From assembly GCA_015350385.1 (NCBI GenBank), contig WNKI01000002.1:3908894-3972893 (forward strand): a stretch of 64,000 nt of DNA, written 5' to 3'. Every line of letters begins with the position of its first letter. The first letter of the stretch is position 1. A program made the translations under genes and the position numbers. Below the pieces are notes generated by a model. It was not told where the DNA came from, searched no databases, and saw only the letters and a program-made list of their open reading frames with translations. The DNA is from Aculops lycopersici. Lineage: Eukaryota; Arthropoda; Arachnida; Trombidiformes; Eriophyidae. This document shows positions 37,301 to 46,709 of this stretch, piece by piece.

Positions 37301-39935
37301 GCCTATAAACTTTGAGCATTCTTTCAAGTGGAGACTTGATCAATATTCCACAGGATTCACTAGATTGTAGGATAGTCTTGGATCTTAAAATATTGTCGAT
37401 TTGAGTCGTTGATGTTGCGCGAACATTGCGAAGTTTACAATGGACTAGTTGCTCTTCCAGGTAAGAAACAATCTTGACTCGATGAGAATCTAAAATTCCA
37501 CTCGTGAACATCAAGTGAATAACAACAGTTGGCAGGAGCTTGTTGATCCTTATAACAATAAAACCCTTTGTCGCTGATGTTTCGATCTCTCGTAGATCGT
37601 CGTCGCTGTTATAAATAAATTTGATGTAAGTTGTGTCCTCCAGGAGGGCAAATGAAGCATAGTTCTTGATAAAAGTAGAAATGGCACTTAAAGCTCGCCT
37701 ACATTGGACATGAGTATACCTACCATTTGCATTTTGACAATGTATATTCTTATGCTTAGGTTGGTCGTGTTCTAAAACTAATCTTAGAGTATGGACGTGC
37801 ATTAAATTCTTCCAACTCTTTGTGTCCAAACAAGACATCTTTTTCCAATATTCTTGAAACTCACAAGTCTTGGTTTCATCGACAACATTTTCCACAGTTG
37901 ACGTCAATCTATGAGTATGTGGTTGTTCGTACAATAGCGAGTTTCCGTGCAATAAAAACGAGGGAACTTTTGATAGCGATGAGTCTCGATAAAATCTACT
38001 TAGATACTGAAGACGTTCATGGGTTTGTAATACACCATCAATAAGTTGTCTAAATTGCTTATACGCTATATCCCTATATTCGCTTCGACGTTTTGTACGT
38101 CTATCACAATAGAGGTTATGTAGAAAGCTGTAACTGCCGTGAACTATAATCTCGCAATAGGTGTCCCCATAGAGGGGTGTGTTTAGTGGTGGTTTGATGA
38201 TGCGCAATTGATTGTTGTCTCCAATATTAAACGGGTCAGTATTGCTCCAGTAAGCTGCTGTTAGCTCTTGCTCCAAATCCAAATTGTGTCTCCAGTGTAG
38301 CACGAGACGAGCCACTATCTCCGAAGTCTCTCTATGATTAAACTTGATACTCTTGATGAGGTAACCTTCACGAAGTAGAGATGACAATACTTGCTCGAAA
38401 TCAGCATCTAGATTGCGATCTAGTTGCCTAAATGATCGCCAATCATGATAGTTTTGTCCAACCACCTGCTGTTGGTCAGTTTGATTGCCAGTTATCTCCA
38501 AGTTTCCGTTGGCTTGTGATCCATTTATTGGCTGGTCTACACAGAAGAACTTGGTAACCTGCTCAGCTCTTACGCCTATTGAGTCATCATTGGAATCGGA
38601 ATTGTGTAAGTTTGTTGCTATAGGGGGGTCATGAGTTTCACTGTGCAAACTCCAGCAGAATAATTTGAATAGGGGATTGCTTGTCAAAGCGACCGTCTTG
38701 TTTTTCGATAAAGCTAAGCTTGAGCTCATGAGATCTTGATGGGATATGTAGAAGCCTTGGGTTGATTTCGCAACAAATTTCATCAGGTCAATGTATGGTG
38801 TGTATCCAAAGCATGCATTTGGATGAATCATTTCCGTGCCGAGTGTTACAAATGATACTGCTATACTTTTAAGTCTGAAAATGTTTAGATTATTCGCTGA
38901 GGAGAACAATCCATCACTTATGATTATCATAGATAAACGTGACAATCTTGGCATTAAGCTGGACGAAAATAATCCAAGTTCATATATATCATCCAGCACA
39001 ATACCTGGATGTCTTATCACTCCGCCTGAGATCGGGGGCGCAAAGGTAAAGGCACTATGTCTAACCCGGGAGCTTGAAAAATCTAAGTTCATTCCACAAG
39101 TGCTACTCACTAGTTCATGAGTTTCCTCAGTTAATCTATTGAGACATATCCAAATCTCAATCAAAACTTGATCAATGTTAGCAGCAGTGATTCTTCTATT
39201 TTGAATTAAAACTTGATTGTTTTTTGCTACTACAAATGGGGTATATGCTATCACAGATACGAAAACTTTTGGTTCCAGTGGTTGGGGTTTGGAATCGTCC
39301 GGAAAGGACGAGGATGAGGGAACCTCATGACTTTTGACTAGAAGATGTAATACTCTCTTGAGAGCGTCGAATAATGAATCTAAAAAGACACATCCATTTT
39401 GTGGACTGACTGAAACTAACGATGGACTCAAATCTAATATTATGGAAGTTGCTATGCTCTGTGATAAGAATAAAACACGTGTACTCGGTGTGACGAGGAA
39501 CATTTCATCATTATATGACGTCTTGTTAGTGATGTCCATCTGCTGTTCATTGTTCTCATTCCGATTTGATAGATCACGGTGATCAATATTTGTTCCATGG
39601 ACTATAGTGTTGTTTGGATTATCTACACTCGTTATGGAAACCAATCTAATATCGTCACCCTCATCCTCGGCCTCTGGTTCAACTGACTTTCCAGCTGCAA
39701 TCTCTTGTTTGATATCAGGAATTGGCGACTCTCGGATAGGAGTTGCCGAATCCAGATCAGCATCATCGTCGCACTTGACAATCTTGTTCAACTTGCCCAA
39801 ATACCAGGAGGCTCGATTTCTTCTTGAAACTGATCGTCTGTCTGTTATCAAGGCATACAAGCAGGCAGCCTCTCGATTGCCCAAGCTATTGGAATCGGTC
39901 TTAATTGCAGATTGGGGCCTCCTTTCTGGGATCAT
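31314..39935 (-). CDS. Szt2: KICSTOR complex subunit SZT2 homologue
   Basis: Single uninterrupted ORF of 2873 residues. SZT2 is the scaffold of KICSTOR, which holds the GATOR1 GAP on lysosomes so that mTORC1 is shut off when amino acids are low. The N-terminal 500 residues follow SZT2 closely: SVSRRNRASWYLGKL near residue 35, then FLVTPSTRVLFLSQS and SIILDLSPSLVSVSP (about 145-180), a VFVSVIAYTPFV segment, MIIISDGL, and CFGYTPYIDLMKFVAKST (about 365-385). Long Ser-, Gln- and Asn-rich insertions, including an Ala6 plus Ser run near 33690 and (HQ)n near 32550, separate conserved blocks. The vertebrate protein is about 3400 residues, so this one is shorter but reaches a hydrophobic, Phe/Trp-containing C terminus. 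The first Met has AAAATG context. No intron is apparent, which is striking for 8.6 kb. The gene is head-to-head with the SFT2 gene, 752 bp apart. Confidence 0.9.
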   Translation of the reverse strand: MIPERRPQSAIKTDSNSLGNREAACLYALITDRRSVSRRNRASWYLGKLNKIVKCDDDADLDSATPIRESPIPDIKQEIAAGKSVEPEAEDEGDDIRLVSITSVDNPNNTIVHGTNIDHRDLSNRNENNEQQMDITNKTSYNDEMFLVTPSTRVLFLSQSIATSIILDLSPSLVSVSPQNGCVFLDSLFDALKRVLHLLVKSHEVPSSSSFPDDSKPQPLEPKVFVSVIAYTPFVVAKNNQVLIQNRRITAANIDQVLIEIWICLNRLTEETHELVSSTCGMNLDFSSSRVRHSAFTFAPPISGGVIRHPGIVLDDIYELGLFSSSLMPRLSRLSMIIISDGLFSSANNLNIFRLKSIAVSFVTLGTEMIHPNACFGYTPYIDLMKFVAKSTQGFYISHQDLMSSSLALSKNKTVALTSNPLFKLFCWSLHSETHDPPIATNLHNSDSNDDSIGVRAEQVTKFFCVDQPINGSQANGNLEITGNQTDQQQVVGQNYHDWRSFRQLDRNLDADFEQVLSSLLREGYLIKSIKFNHRETSEIVARLVLHWRHNLDLEQELTAAYWSNTDPFNIGDNNQLRIIKPPLNTPLYGDTYCEIIVHGSYSFLHNLYCDRRTKRRSEYRDIAYKQFRQLIDGVLQTHERLQYLSRFYRDSSLSKVPSFLLHGNSLLYEQPHTHRLTSTVENVVDETKTCEFQEYWKKMSCLDTKSWKNLMHVHTLRLVLEHDQPKHKNIHCQNANGRYTHVQCRRALSAISTFIKNYASFALLEDTTYIKFIYNSDDDLREIETSATKGFIVIRINKLLPTVVIHLMFTSGILDSHRVKIVSYLEEQLVHCKLRNVRATSTTQIDNILRSKTILQSSESCGILIKSPLERMLKVYRPNFITDHLLSNLAHGLPGSCPYSFSQSVRMSMNKPSLAPNGDSQQATQTYHHTQRSDYVNHDEYNSESSLNRYNLVFGKYIYGVRVVQTLSNLPYDIIPSLTSNVSSKISAILVNLRIKQGFHIAFNNSGIMNLVVELEMKDPINDDQSSSCLCQYIVFPPTVTNCSSQSMQQSVLINPSSGATSSRPGSLSGSLANSDSFMKNVQDSVNNLKGDNGEIKIIREYWIEQQYGISSRSNEYHESLSAKRYPEVVDHLFITDSSIFEQLLTYDLLQLLCDKLSPYYEFDSSLVKTESKLSPISSPTTSNDSSNNMVTSQPTSPTLPSTLIEGNIRDGNSKVPLIELEYKFSLVKFLDLCQQASLHVLLFKDQSEFYQPTACLDINLNLGDDGGKSMRNSISGSTKGPCLSGMCKRKMSVDVNQDNLDHQNGQVKREHRSSYQHDGSTTNYLPSTIYSPSLNHLFLETLHKRLKQMHDKELQLTEFDLQRLPMYLRRRVISGSKLDQSCEDLDKVDNGFDSDSISDDDDSRRSVKLSGDDELAHDDLDSTRRGKSRNSSRNKRVSLRIDWRCFLRKGNQENLMIVMIPSTLDDINKWVEFANQGFPLGQSLKYDPVCPIFVFRCSSSMINDHVLAFLRDRSTPSPNPMSPLTSDLFGLESDLTLHLGQPCKYMDRQQSFNDELNAEIFPTLSFGILNSANTSDEKSLELVHFRAFLRKVKNTVLKSRFSSLNDAYLSELFIHKDDILYYINNVDLDTQKKYHVSVQLKSLAEFIRSYEEFNDSLPQEPEKPCNHLLNSILLQKCGLFINQPITRFNEANPLMKQLHDKKLLCLMRRNYRVELPIIEESLSNSRYLKKFISPSSSPNHLVGSSQLGHYHAHQQQMRMAPAQLGSTTGYSSVASMMYTQSSSTTNHESPSPASSLGHSLEGARLVDMKSGSVGAGSPAAIYSDNHNYPQHRHRVSLTSKYPSPSLVAASAAPGTKSSYPSFANESIILEAFRNIVCPISEVGEMTPPVAVDDLNKGNPGVNLSEDPISLRHEAHMAEVLKRKSERKESHQYRRVLKSKTSYSHSHSAIDQALKRVDSLGRLEHFCLTPLLFSPSWRSKLAPVRDHTIEPARFHQSDSLGEEPSEQQVVENNTDAVETTTKRSSISSGEEKTRSLEQQNADEKWHQMVCNNYIKEYEQYIQTLGFNSVQIRYAAAAAASSSSSSKSSNRTSNTKINHSCPSSSVQTTTTMTSSRGQQSSSSLKRKSRASSSGLSSCVMSSRNHSNMASFPAGQNSMQTSQQSSYNTGYLIKFLNGGCLVFKVGFCKPYVYSILYSIEGERFNNSNTKLNMTSFLDELDNIKVTMHLHSFTYDYHLRSIYSYISGRQLTFSTGYHLISFVDDFRKYYQKAPNYARNHILSGEICISNLKVGGQQLYNYIVTHNSTYNMEVLEMSSNLSDFMTNLSSRSLLDKNCQKMGSGSAHNDAPQNQVRSHANDYVLIELKREKVRYKDGKDLDIFDCGLLITHDALQTSTQKNSLTLKYFLLFTNQRELYPKLVHTDDNIISLGCHRPIRLGVSQLGHSQSSSKTQYQHKQQHQLVSTQAIKSNNHLQYVSQLSSGHSDQDDVHSSEFQSSGEVSGPTSIMSTTNSVQSSTSGLQIGVSAVGEHGDNLAVQLHCQTSTNSSGPSDKQLPVAKLPKIKIGESQTPVGNSERVHSASSIEDSSSVTGGELSPTLTRRERTLSTNSNGSQTLIGTSNNAVGNQATGAQTNTKKATQQERTICDEEITYLGYFSSEEMDMLKFLQEKTSNLKVHIEQVVRLAEIHYRRDYLWHKLMQHPNSASRSSDEVPLTTDELLQLLQIIEAIDLATLDPQLSVFTTQHLGWYTKLFKAFAELKQSSINQHRIYTVRASKNLLLYIDPKCTSAFILLSIDPVRGSVELNMLLKDKEECGKIIRVIKSHQQQQLADGFSSSGSRRGDSFSSMIELDPECKQLINDFVNFCASFMWSTFLT

Positions 39936-40687
39936 TTTGCATTAGCCGCTTGTGTAGTACCGATTATTGGCTATCATTTGGTTAGTGTTCATAGTAGTAA
40001 TAAGGATTTTGTCATTATTACTATTATAAAGTTGTGGCATTTGATGATAATAGAGAGATGAAGATGGAGTCGATGATAATGAGATGAGAATAAGATTTAG
40101 GCATGTTTACTAGAAATCCCACACAAAACTCGAATCGAAAGAGAACAGTTCGCTCGTTCGTCCGTGCACCGGGGGAAAAGAGAGGGAAAAAATGGAGGAG
40201 CAAAACACACAAGTGGAATCCACATGTATCTTTTTCCAATGTCAGATACAAATGTGGAAAGTCTAATCAACATCCATCTTTTATTTTGACTTGGACTGTA
40301 TCTGTTGTTATCTCACAAATGTGTTAATTATAATTAATAAGGAGTTTATTAAGATTGAGATTATTGTCAAACTATCAGCTTAAACTAAATATTAGAATAT
40401 CAACTGCATGATACGTCATAACATATTTAGATGCCGGTAAATTGAAGATGCGGTAATGATAACACAAGCGTAGCCATAACGTTAGATATAAATTATTTAT
40501 TCAACCCATTGATCACTAATTAAATCTCTATGTCTTTATTAAAACAAAGAAACACATTTAGGGATATCACATTGCTAAATCTGAATGTTGTCATGGTCTA
40601 GCAACCCGACTCATCATTGCCGATTACTGAGAGGAGAAGCAAATATTCTCAATTGGTATCCTCAAGAAAACTATACAACTAGACACT
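39936..40687. promoter_or_regulatory. Shared divergent upstream region of SZT2 and the SFT2 gene
   Basis: A 752-bp AT-rich spacer between two divergent start codons. No ORF with support, no TATA box at a convincing distance and no repeat seen. A bidirectional promoter is inferred from position only. Confidence 0.4.
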
Positions 40688-41299
40688 ATGTTTAATTCAC
40701 AATATTCATTTAGATCCTTAAACAATGAGGATACGACAACAACAGGTCCAAGTTTCTGGAATAGATTCACTTTTAAACTGACAGCTACCCAGAGGTTAAT
40801 GTGTTTCGCCGTATGTCTTGGAACTGGTTTGTCATGCTTTCTAATCTCATCAATGTATATACCATTCCTCCTATTTAAGGCGAGGAAATTTTGCATTTTC
40901 TTCACCGTCGGCAGCCTGATGATAATGATAAGGTGAGTATGATTCTTTCACCAGAGAATTATCTTCCATGTTGGAGATAATTGGAATGAGACTAACTAAT
41001 CAACACAAATATCCAAAAACATCAACAGTTTCGCCTTCCTTTTCGGGCCAATGAGTCACCTCAAACATACATTCTCAAAAGAACGCTTGCCTTTCACATC
41101 AACTTATTTAGGATCTCTATTAGCAACTCTATATGTGTCATTCAATTTGCAATCAACTACGCTGACGATAGTTTTCGCACTAATACAAATTCTATCACTT
41201 GTTTGGTATTTCATGAGCTATTTACCCCACGGCCACACGACGATGAAATTTTTCGCGTCCATGTTGACAAGATCTGTCTCGTCAACTTTACCGCTTTGA
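40688..41299 (+). CDS. Vesicle transport protein SFT2 homologue, two exons
   Basis: join(40688..40932, 41029..41299), 171 residues. SFT2-family proteins are four-span Golgi membrane proteins that assist endosome-to-Golgi vesicle fusion. Exon 1 ends in AG|GTGAGT. The 96-bp intron has a branch-like ACTAACTA at 40991-40998 and ends ATCAACAG. Joining restores a Ser codon and the family segment SFAFLFGPMSHLK, corresponding to the GP-K signature after the second span. Hydrophobic spans lie at about residues 36-57, 70-90, 105-122 and 127-148. The short polar N terminus and the tail after FMSYLPHG match SFT2D1/2 length. It lies divergent from SZT2 and convergent with the six-cysteine gene. Confidence 0.88.
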
Positions 41300-41422
41300 T
41301 AAACAGACCATCAACGAATGTTCGGAAGGTAAAGACAATGGAACATAAACACATCATATCGACTGACAATGAGCGAATTCAACTGCGACAGCCAGACTAG
41401 GAAAGGGATCAACTAGTTGACA

Positions 41423-41428
41423 AATAAA
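41423..41428 (+). terminator. Polyadenylation signal of the SFT2 gene
   Basis: AATAAA 124 nt past the stop codon at 41299, on the same strand. Confidence 0.6.
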
Positions 41429-41595
41429 TATCATCATTATCATCAGTGATGATCAGGTGGCGACGGGAGTCTACAATGACAACTACAACGGCATAAACAA
41501 ATGATAGACTCTATCAGCCCATATCGCGCACTCTATATTTCTTCAACTAAACTCTAATTCGAGCTTGATCCCTGAGACGAGTCTGTTCCTGAAGA

Positions 41596-42345
41596 CTAAG
41601 TAGTGGTGATGGCTGGGCAGTTGTCACTCTTGTATGCTGCGTAGGCGTCTTGATCAGAAACAGTTCCAGGGCATGGAATGAAGGTGCAGCAACTGTCGCT
41701 AATGAATGCATCTTTGTTATTTGTACTTGCGTAACCTGCACACCTCGGGTTGCAAACAAAGTCAGACACACGAGCTGGCTTGATTCCACCTGTTCCTGGT
41801 GGTCTCGTGTCCTTCTCAGTTGTAGTTGTTGGTTCCTCAGTTGGGGCCGGCTTGATTCCACCTGTCCTTGGTGGCTTCCTAGCTCCCACAACTATGGTGA
41901 TCGGCACTTGAGTAGTAGTAGTAGTTTCGCAATTGGCATTTCTGAAAGCCTGGTAGGCTTTCTGGTTAGTCACAGTTCCAGGGCAGGGAATAAAAATGCA
42001 GCACCTGTCACTGATAAACGCATTAGAGTTACCTGTGCTAGCGTAGTCACCGCATCTTGGGTTGCACACGAAGCTTGGGCCGCGAATTGGTGGCGATTTG
42101 AATCCACCTGTTCCCGGTGGCCTGGTTTCTTGCTCAGTCTCGGTTGTTGGTTCAGGAGTTGGAGGTGGCTTAATACCACCTGTTCCTGGCGGTCTCGTGT
42201 CCTTCTCAGTCGTAGTTGTTTCTTCTTCGGTTATAATTTGCTCGTCTCCATCTTGGCCAGCGCAAATGTCGTGGTGAGCGGAAGCTAGACCAATCAGAGC
42301 AAAAGCAATCACAACTGCGATGAGAGTTTTGACTGGCAACATCAC
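41596..42345 (-). CDS. Secreted protein with two six-cysteine domains and Thr/Pro linkers
   Basis: 249 residues, family not recognised. A clear signal peptide (residues 1-23, ending GLASA) precedes a Thr/Glu/Pro-rich stretch with repeats of RPPGTGG. Two domains follow with identical cysteine spacing, C-x3-C-x16-CC-x4-C-x17-C: Cys 94, 98, 115, 116, 121, 139 and Cys 198, 202, 219, 220, 225, 243. The spacing does not fit the peritrophin-A chitin-binding domain. The linkers, probably O-glycosylated, are repeated almost exactly at the DNA level (41775-41833 against 42165-42225), pointing to an internal duplication of about 390 bp. An extracellular, mucin-like or cuticle/gut-lining role is a guess. 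A TATA box lies 100 bp upstream and a decayed paralogue about 0.8 kb upstream. It is one exon. Confidence 0.75.
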   Translation of the reverse strand: MMLPVKTLIAVVIAFALIGLASAHHDICAGQDGDEQIITEEETTTTEKDTRPPGTGGIKPPPTPEPTTETEQETRPPGTGGFKSPPIRGPSFVCNPRCGDYASTGNSNAFISDRCCIFIPCPGTVTNQKAYQAFRNANCETTTTTQVPITIVVGARKPPRTGGIKPAPTEEPTTTTEKDTRPPGTGGIKPARVSDFVCNPRCAGYASTNNKDAFISDSCCTFIPCPGTVSDQDAYAAYKSDNCPAITTT

Positions 42346-42443
42346 GACAATTAGATATTTTATTTAATTATTTTTTGCTACCAACAATAGGTGGTAAACC
42401 GAATACTGAATAAGTGAACGAGTTGCAACTGGCTGGAATCTGT

Positions 42444-42454
42444 CATATATATAC
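42444..42454 (-). promoter_or_regulatory. TATA box of the six-cysteine gene
   Basis: The minus strand reads GTATATATATG about 100 bp before the start codon, leaving roughly 70 nt for the 5' UTR. It suggests strong, tissue-specific transcription. Confidence 0.6.
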
Positions 42455-43127
42455 CCTTCTCTCGGAAAATCCAATTACCTCGATAGAATCATGAAGCCAA
42501 ATCATCACATTACATAACGCATTTCGAGACGGTGCCAAAGTGTTTACTGATTGTTTATGACCAGCGAGTGGGTAAAGGTTAAAAAAGTGTCAATAGAGAT
42601 GTATACTAACAGGTGGGCAAATCTGATGGCATTTGAATTGTTTATCGCATTGTCTGTATGTCAGAAGTTTGATGTGGTAAGCGAGTGGCTAGGACTTGAC
42701 GTAGAATAAAAGTAAACCAACCTGTTGATTGAACAGACTATTCTTTGAGTTTAGCAAACTTGACACCAGCAGCTATCCATTCCATCACATAGTTGAAATG
42801 ATTATATTAAATCTGGGAATCGAGAAAGAAATAGAGAAAAGATTGCAAAGTCAATTAAACAAAAAGGAACTGAATTGATGGTAGCCACATAACACACTCA
42901 TCATAAAACCAAAAAAAGGTTCAGGAGTCATCAAAGAAGTATTGTTGGTTTTTTGGCCATTTGAGTTAGAAGATTGCCTCAACTTCATTGGTGCACATAT
43001 AGTTTCAAATAATTCATATAACGATCTCAATTTGATTTGCTTTCATTGACTCCCGCTATCCGAGTTCATTGAACAATAGCTCTACTTAAATCTCTCGTAT
43101 TACCTCTGGTTCCTCGTTGTTTCGGGA

Positions 43128-43416
43128 CATGGGATAATAATCCCCAAGACTACGTCTAGCAATGTACTGACCACAATTGGGCTTTCAAACAAATTTCGAA
43201 CCACCACCTGCCATTGGTCAACCACTAGCTTTAAGTGAAACACCTTCAATTTGGTTGCTCCGGTCTCCTGCGACTCTCACCTTATAGTCGTTGAACTTTT
43301 GTTTTTGTCTTAGTTTATCTTCTTCCTCCATTTCAAAAGTCTTCAGCAGAAGTCAGGACCAAGAATCCGAAGTAACTTACCGCAATCAAAGAGGTGGCCC
43401 TTTTGACGGTCAACAT
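43128..43416 (-). pseudogene. Decayed paralogue of the six-cysteine secreted protein
   Basis: On the minus strand at 43416 a start reads MLTVKRATSLIA and runs straight into GTAAGT. It resembles the signal-peptide start of the neighbour (MMLPVKTLIA). About 175 nt further, FV-stop-KPNCGQYIARRS aligns with FVCNPRCGDYASTGNS of domain 1; a TGA at 43185-43187 stands where the first domain Cys is expected. Downstream the CC pair and later cysteines are not found, and the two pieces are not in a joinable frame. The similarity is short, so a chance match cannot be excluded. Confidence 0.45.
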
Positions 43417-46022
43417 GTTTGCACTTTGCAATGAGAACCCCTTGAATGATTAGAAAGATACAAGAGCCTTTCTATCGGTAATTTGTGTTGGCTCTGTCAA
43501 ATCTAAGCTTCATGATTTGATTGCATCACCTGACTCCACTTAAGATACTTGAGAGATACGGCGAATCGACCATCTTTTGTGGCCGTGTTATGCAACGGAG
43601 AAACCGCTACAACCTCTCGTCTGAATAGATACAAGCTCCGTATAAGCCCATATTTTTATGACATTACTAATCACCTAGTATTAAGCTACAAATAGCATTG
43701 TATGAGTAATGCGGCTGGTAATCTTTCTGTTGAGCAAGTGTATCAAACATTGCAAATAGATGCCTTCAACTCGCTGGCTTGTCAGCTCGCAATCGATCAG
43801 ACATGAAATAAAATATTCTCATAAATGTCACCTAAACCAACTCGAGTGGGATGGCAAGATATTCGCCTCAACAGCTGCTGCTTCTGCCGCAACCATAGCT
43901 GGTACTTCTATTATATTTGCATAGACAATGTCTCACGCAACAATAGCTGCCACTCAAATGTCAACATGGTTGTTGACATTTCTTCTCAAAGGTCTCAAAA
44001 ATAAATAACAACAGTAGTATCAACATAATTCTTGCCGACAACTCACGTCGTCAAATCGCACCGAGCGAGACGACTAACGCATGTTGCACTTGTTACCATG
44101 GCGACTTTTGGATGTGTTAGTTTTCCAGTTGTTGGTTTGAGGAAAGAGATTAAAAGATTTGAGTAAAATCCTCAGCTGAACTTGTCGAGCAGAGAGAAGG
44201 AGAGAGAGGGAATTACCTAGACACTACAGCTTGTGTATCAATAATTGCGTTACTCTCGATCTTAATTTCTGTCGCTAAAAGACTCACATTCAAACCTGCA
44301 GAAAGTTACTTAGCAGAAACATTCTTCATTTACTAGGAAAGCGGTCTTTTTTCCCACAGTCCTGCATAGTCGCATTAAGTACTCAAGTAGGTAGAGTAGT
44401 GTATGCTTACCAAGTTGCATTATGTAACATGATGACTGCGATAATGGACGTTCGAGCGACTGTTCGAAAACTATGCACCACACTGTCTGCCATGGCGAGC
44501 GACTGGGTGAGATAATGAGGCGAGTCTTTTGCTACCCATCTTACCTGTTTCAGCGATTAGATATGTTTTATTCATTGCCATTAGGCGAGAGCCAGAGTCT
44601 TGAAGATTTTGATCGATTAGCGTCAACGCGATAAATGTCGGCATAGTGAGCTTGCCAGTGTAGTGAGCTGATCTTTCGAGTCTTGACATCGTACAGCCGA
44701 TTGTCGTATTACTCACTTTGGCCCGATGGAGCAGGAGATAATGAGATCGATGAGGTATTTGCACACGAACACTTGCCTCAATCACACTTCTTCTCACACT
44801 CCTTTTTCCTCTGACTATCACATGGAGCGCTGATTTTAGAGAGAGAGAGCTTGGCCTCACCTGAAAACGAGCCTCGTGATGGTTGCGAAGAAGCTCTACC
44901 TCTCTCGTGGCTAACTTGGTGCAATTCTCTTCCTCGTGTCGAGATCATGGAAGTGAGTTTGCCGATGGGATCTGCGACTCACGAATGTGAGGGAAAATTC
45001 AGATAGGAAGTGTAAGCATCTGGCGATCTGGTTGCAGCTTGGCAAGCTTGTTGCGAGCTAGCCTGCTTACATTGAGCGAGCTAAATATTTCCGCTGGTAA
45101 CATCTCTTCCAGTCACTTAACTGGAGAAATAAACGACGATCTCGGCTTAAAAAAACATACAAAATTCGATTTTATGGCGAAGCGACCAAAATTCGCGCTT
45201 TCTTAGCTACAGGCAGAGGGAAAAGCTTAAGACCATCCCTTTGCCTCGACTCGGCTCGGCTCACCTTGTCTATCACCCTCATCATCACTACCTATCATCA
45301 GCACCAATCTCTCCAAGACTACAAGTGTTGCCGGAAAATTCAACTTTAGGAAGCGCCCGTTAAGGTGGTGGTTGCGGTGAAGGCGACCAGACGTCTTGTG
45401 AGTGTTCGTGTGTCGCTATTTCAACAATGTGTCTATCTCAACGGTGAGTCTGTATATTAAAGAGATGAGTGGTTGAGATCGTCTCAAGTGATTGGTGTTG
45501 TTGTTGCAAAAATACTGGCTGGCTAACTAGCAACCTCAACCAGCAAATTTAGTGGTAGGCTTTAAAAGCCTCGTCGAGCGCAATTTTTGGCCAAGATTAA
45601 GCTGGATCCTGTGAGCGTGAAATTTTTTTGGAGGCCAAGAGTAGGCAAAGGCGTGTGTCATTGTGGCATGGCTATCCGCTGCCGTAAGCCAGCTGACGCA
45701 AGCATCTTATTCCTGGCCTAAAGTTTGCGCCAGGCCAAGCTCACGCTTATCTAAGCAACAACCACCGAGTAGCAAGTGGCTACGGCAGCGCTCGCATACA
45801 AACACACGCACACACGCCACTGATATTGACATTGCCACTGGCTTTGCCGCCGAGACTCTCAACTCGCAACAACCTGTATGAAAATATGCAGTTCAAGCGC
45901 CATTGGCGCACTCGCCGTCGTGGCGGCTGCCAATGGCAGCCTCGCTTGCCGGCTACCAAGCCTGGCAATGTATCTGCGTGAGTATGCATAATAATATGTC
46001 AGTGGCATTGGCCAGCAGTCAA

Positions 46023-46067
46023 GTGTGTGTGTGCGAAAGAGAGAGAAAGAGAGAGAGAGCGAGAGAG
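46023..46067. repeat. (GT)n/(GA)n compound microsatellite
   Basis: GT units followed by an interrupted GA array. Confidence 0.85.
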
Positions 46068-46497
46068 TTTCTATTGCAACAGCGGCAACCCATGAGACTG
46101 CAGCGCACCGCTGAGGCCAACAGAGTCGAAGGCCAATACCACACAATAAGAGAGCAGGAGCGAGACAGTAGATAGCGCAACTCGTGTAGCAGAAAGCAAT
46201 GAGGGGAAAATGGGAGAGAAAGGGAAGAACTCAAGCGGCAGCGCGAGAGAAGGAAAGCGAGGCTTTATTTCATTATTGCAACAAACCGAAAAGTCTTGAC
46301 ATATGCGTACAATAGGATGAGATTATTATTAGAATTTTAAGTTGACTTTAGTCTAGCCAGTTGAACATTTTTCATTGACGGAAACAACATCATCTATCTC
46401 TAAAGGCAATCACCTGAGTAGGTACATAGCGAGCCAGAGTCACACGATACATACTCTATTGAAAACAGCATAAACATTTAGACAACGAACACAACGA

Positions 46498-46524
46498 GAC
46501 AAGACAAGACAAGACAAGACAAGA
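46498..46524. repeat. Pentanucleotide array (GACAA)5
   Basis: Five perfect GACAA units, about 185 bp upstream of the elongase start. Confidence 0.9.
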
Positions 46525-46709
46525 AACGACGTTAGGGGATTGAAACACGCGCACCCGTTGGTCTATTAGGTTTTTTAAGTTATACATATTATTACATGAC
46601 CAATAGAGATATCATTCAACAAAATTTGGTTGTGACAAAGATTTCATTCCACCAAGACCAATAAAAATAGAACTAAAGAGAAGGAATAGAAACAAAGGCT
46701 AATAACAAA

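Larger units (their letters stand above)
43417..46709. other. Intergenic region without recognised gene
   Basis: No ORF here has support; the longest (44471-44860, minus) has no domain, signal peptide or neighbour logic. Near 46023 there is a GT/GA-rich tract and at 46498 a (GACAA)5 array. The last 200 bp before the elongase are AT-rich and should hold its promoter. Confidence 0.55.

Noticed and set aside
44471..44860. 129-codon minus-strand ORF between the pseudogene and the elongase
   Set aside because: No signal peptide, domain or regulatory signals; composition as in neighbouring noncoding DNA.
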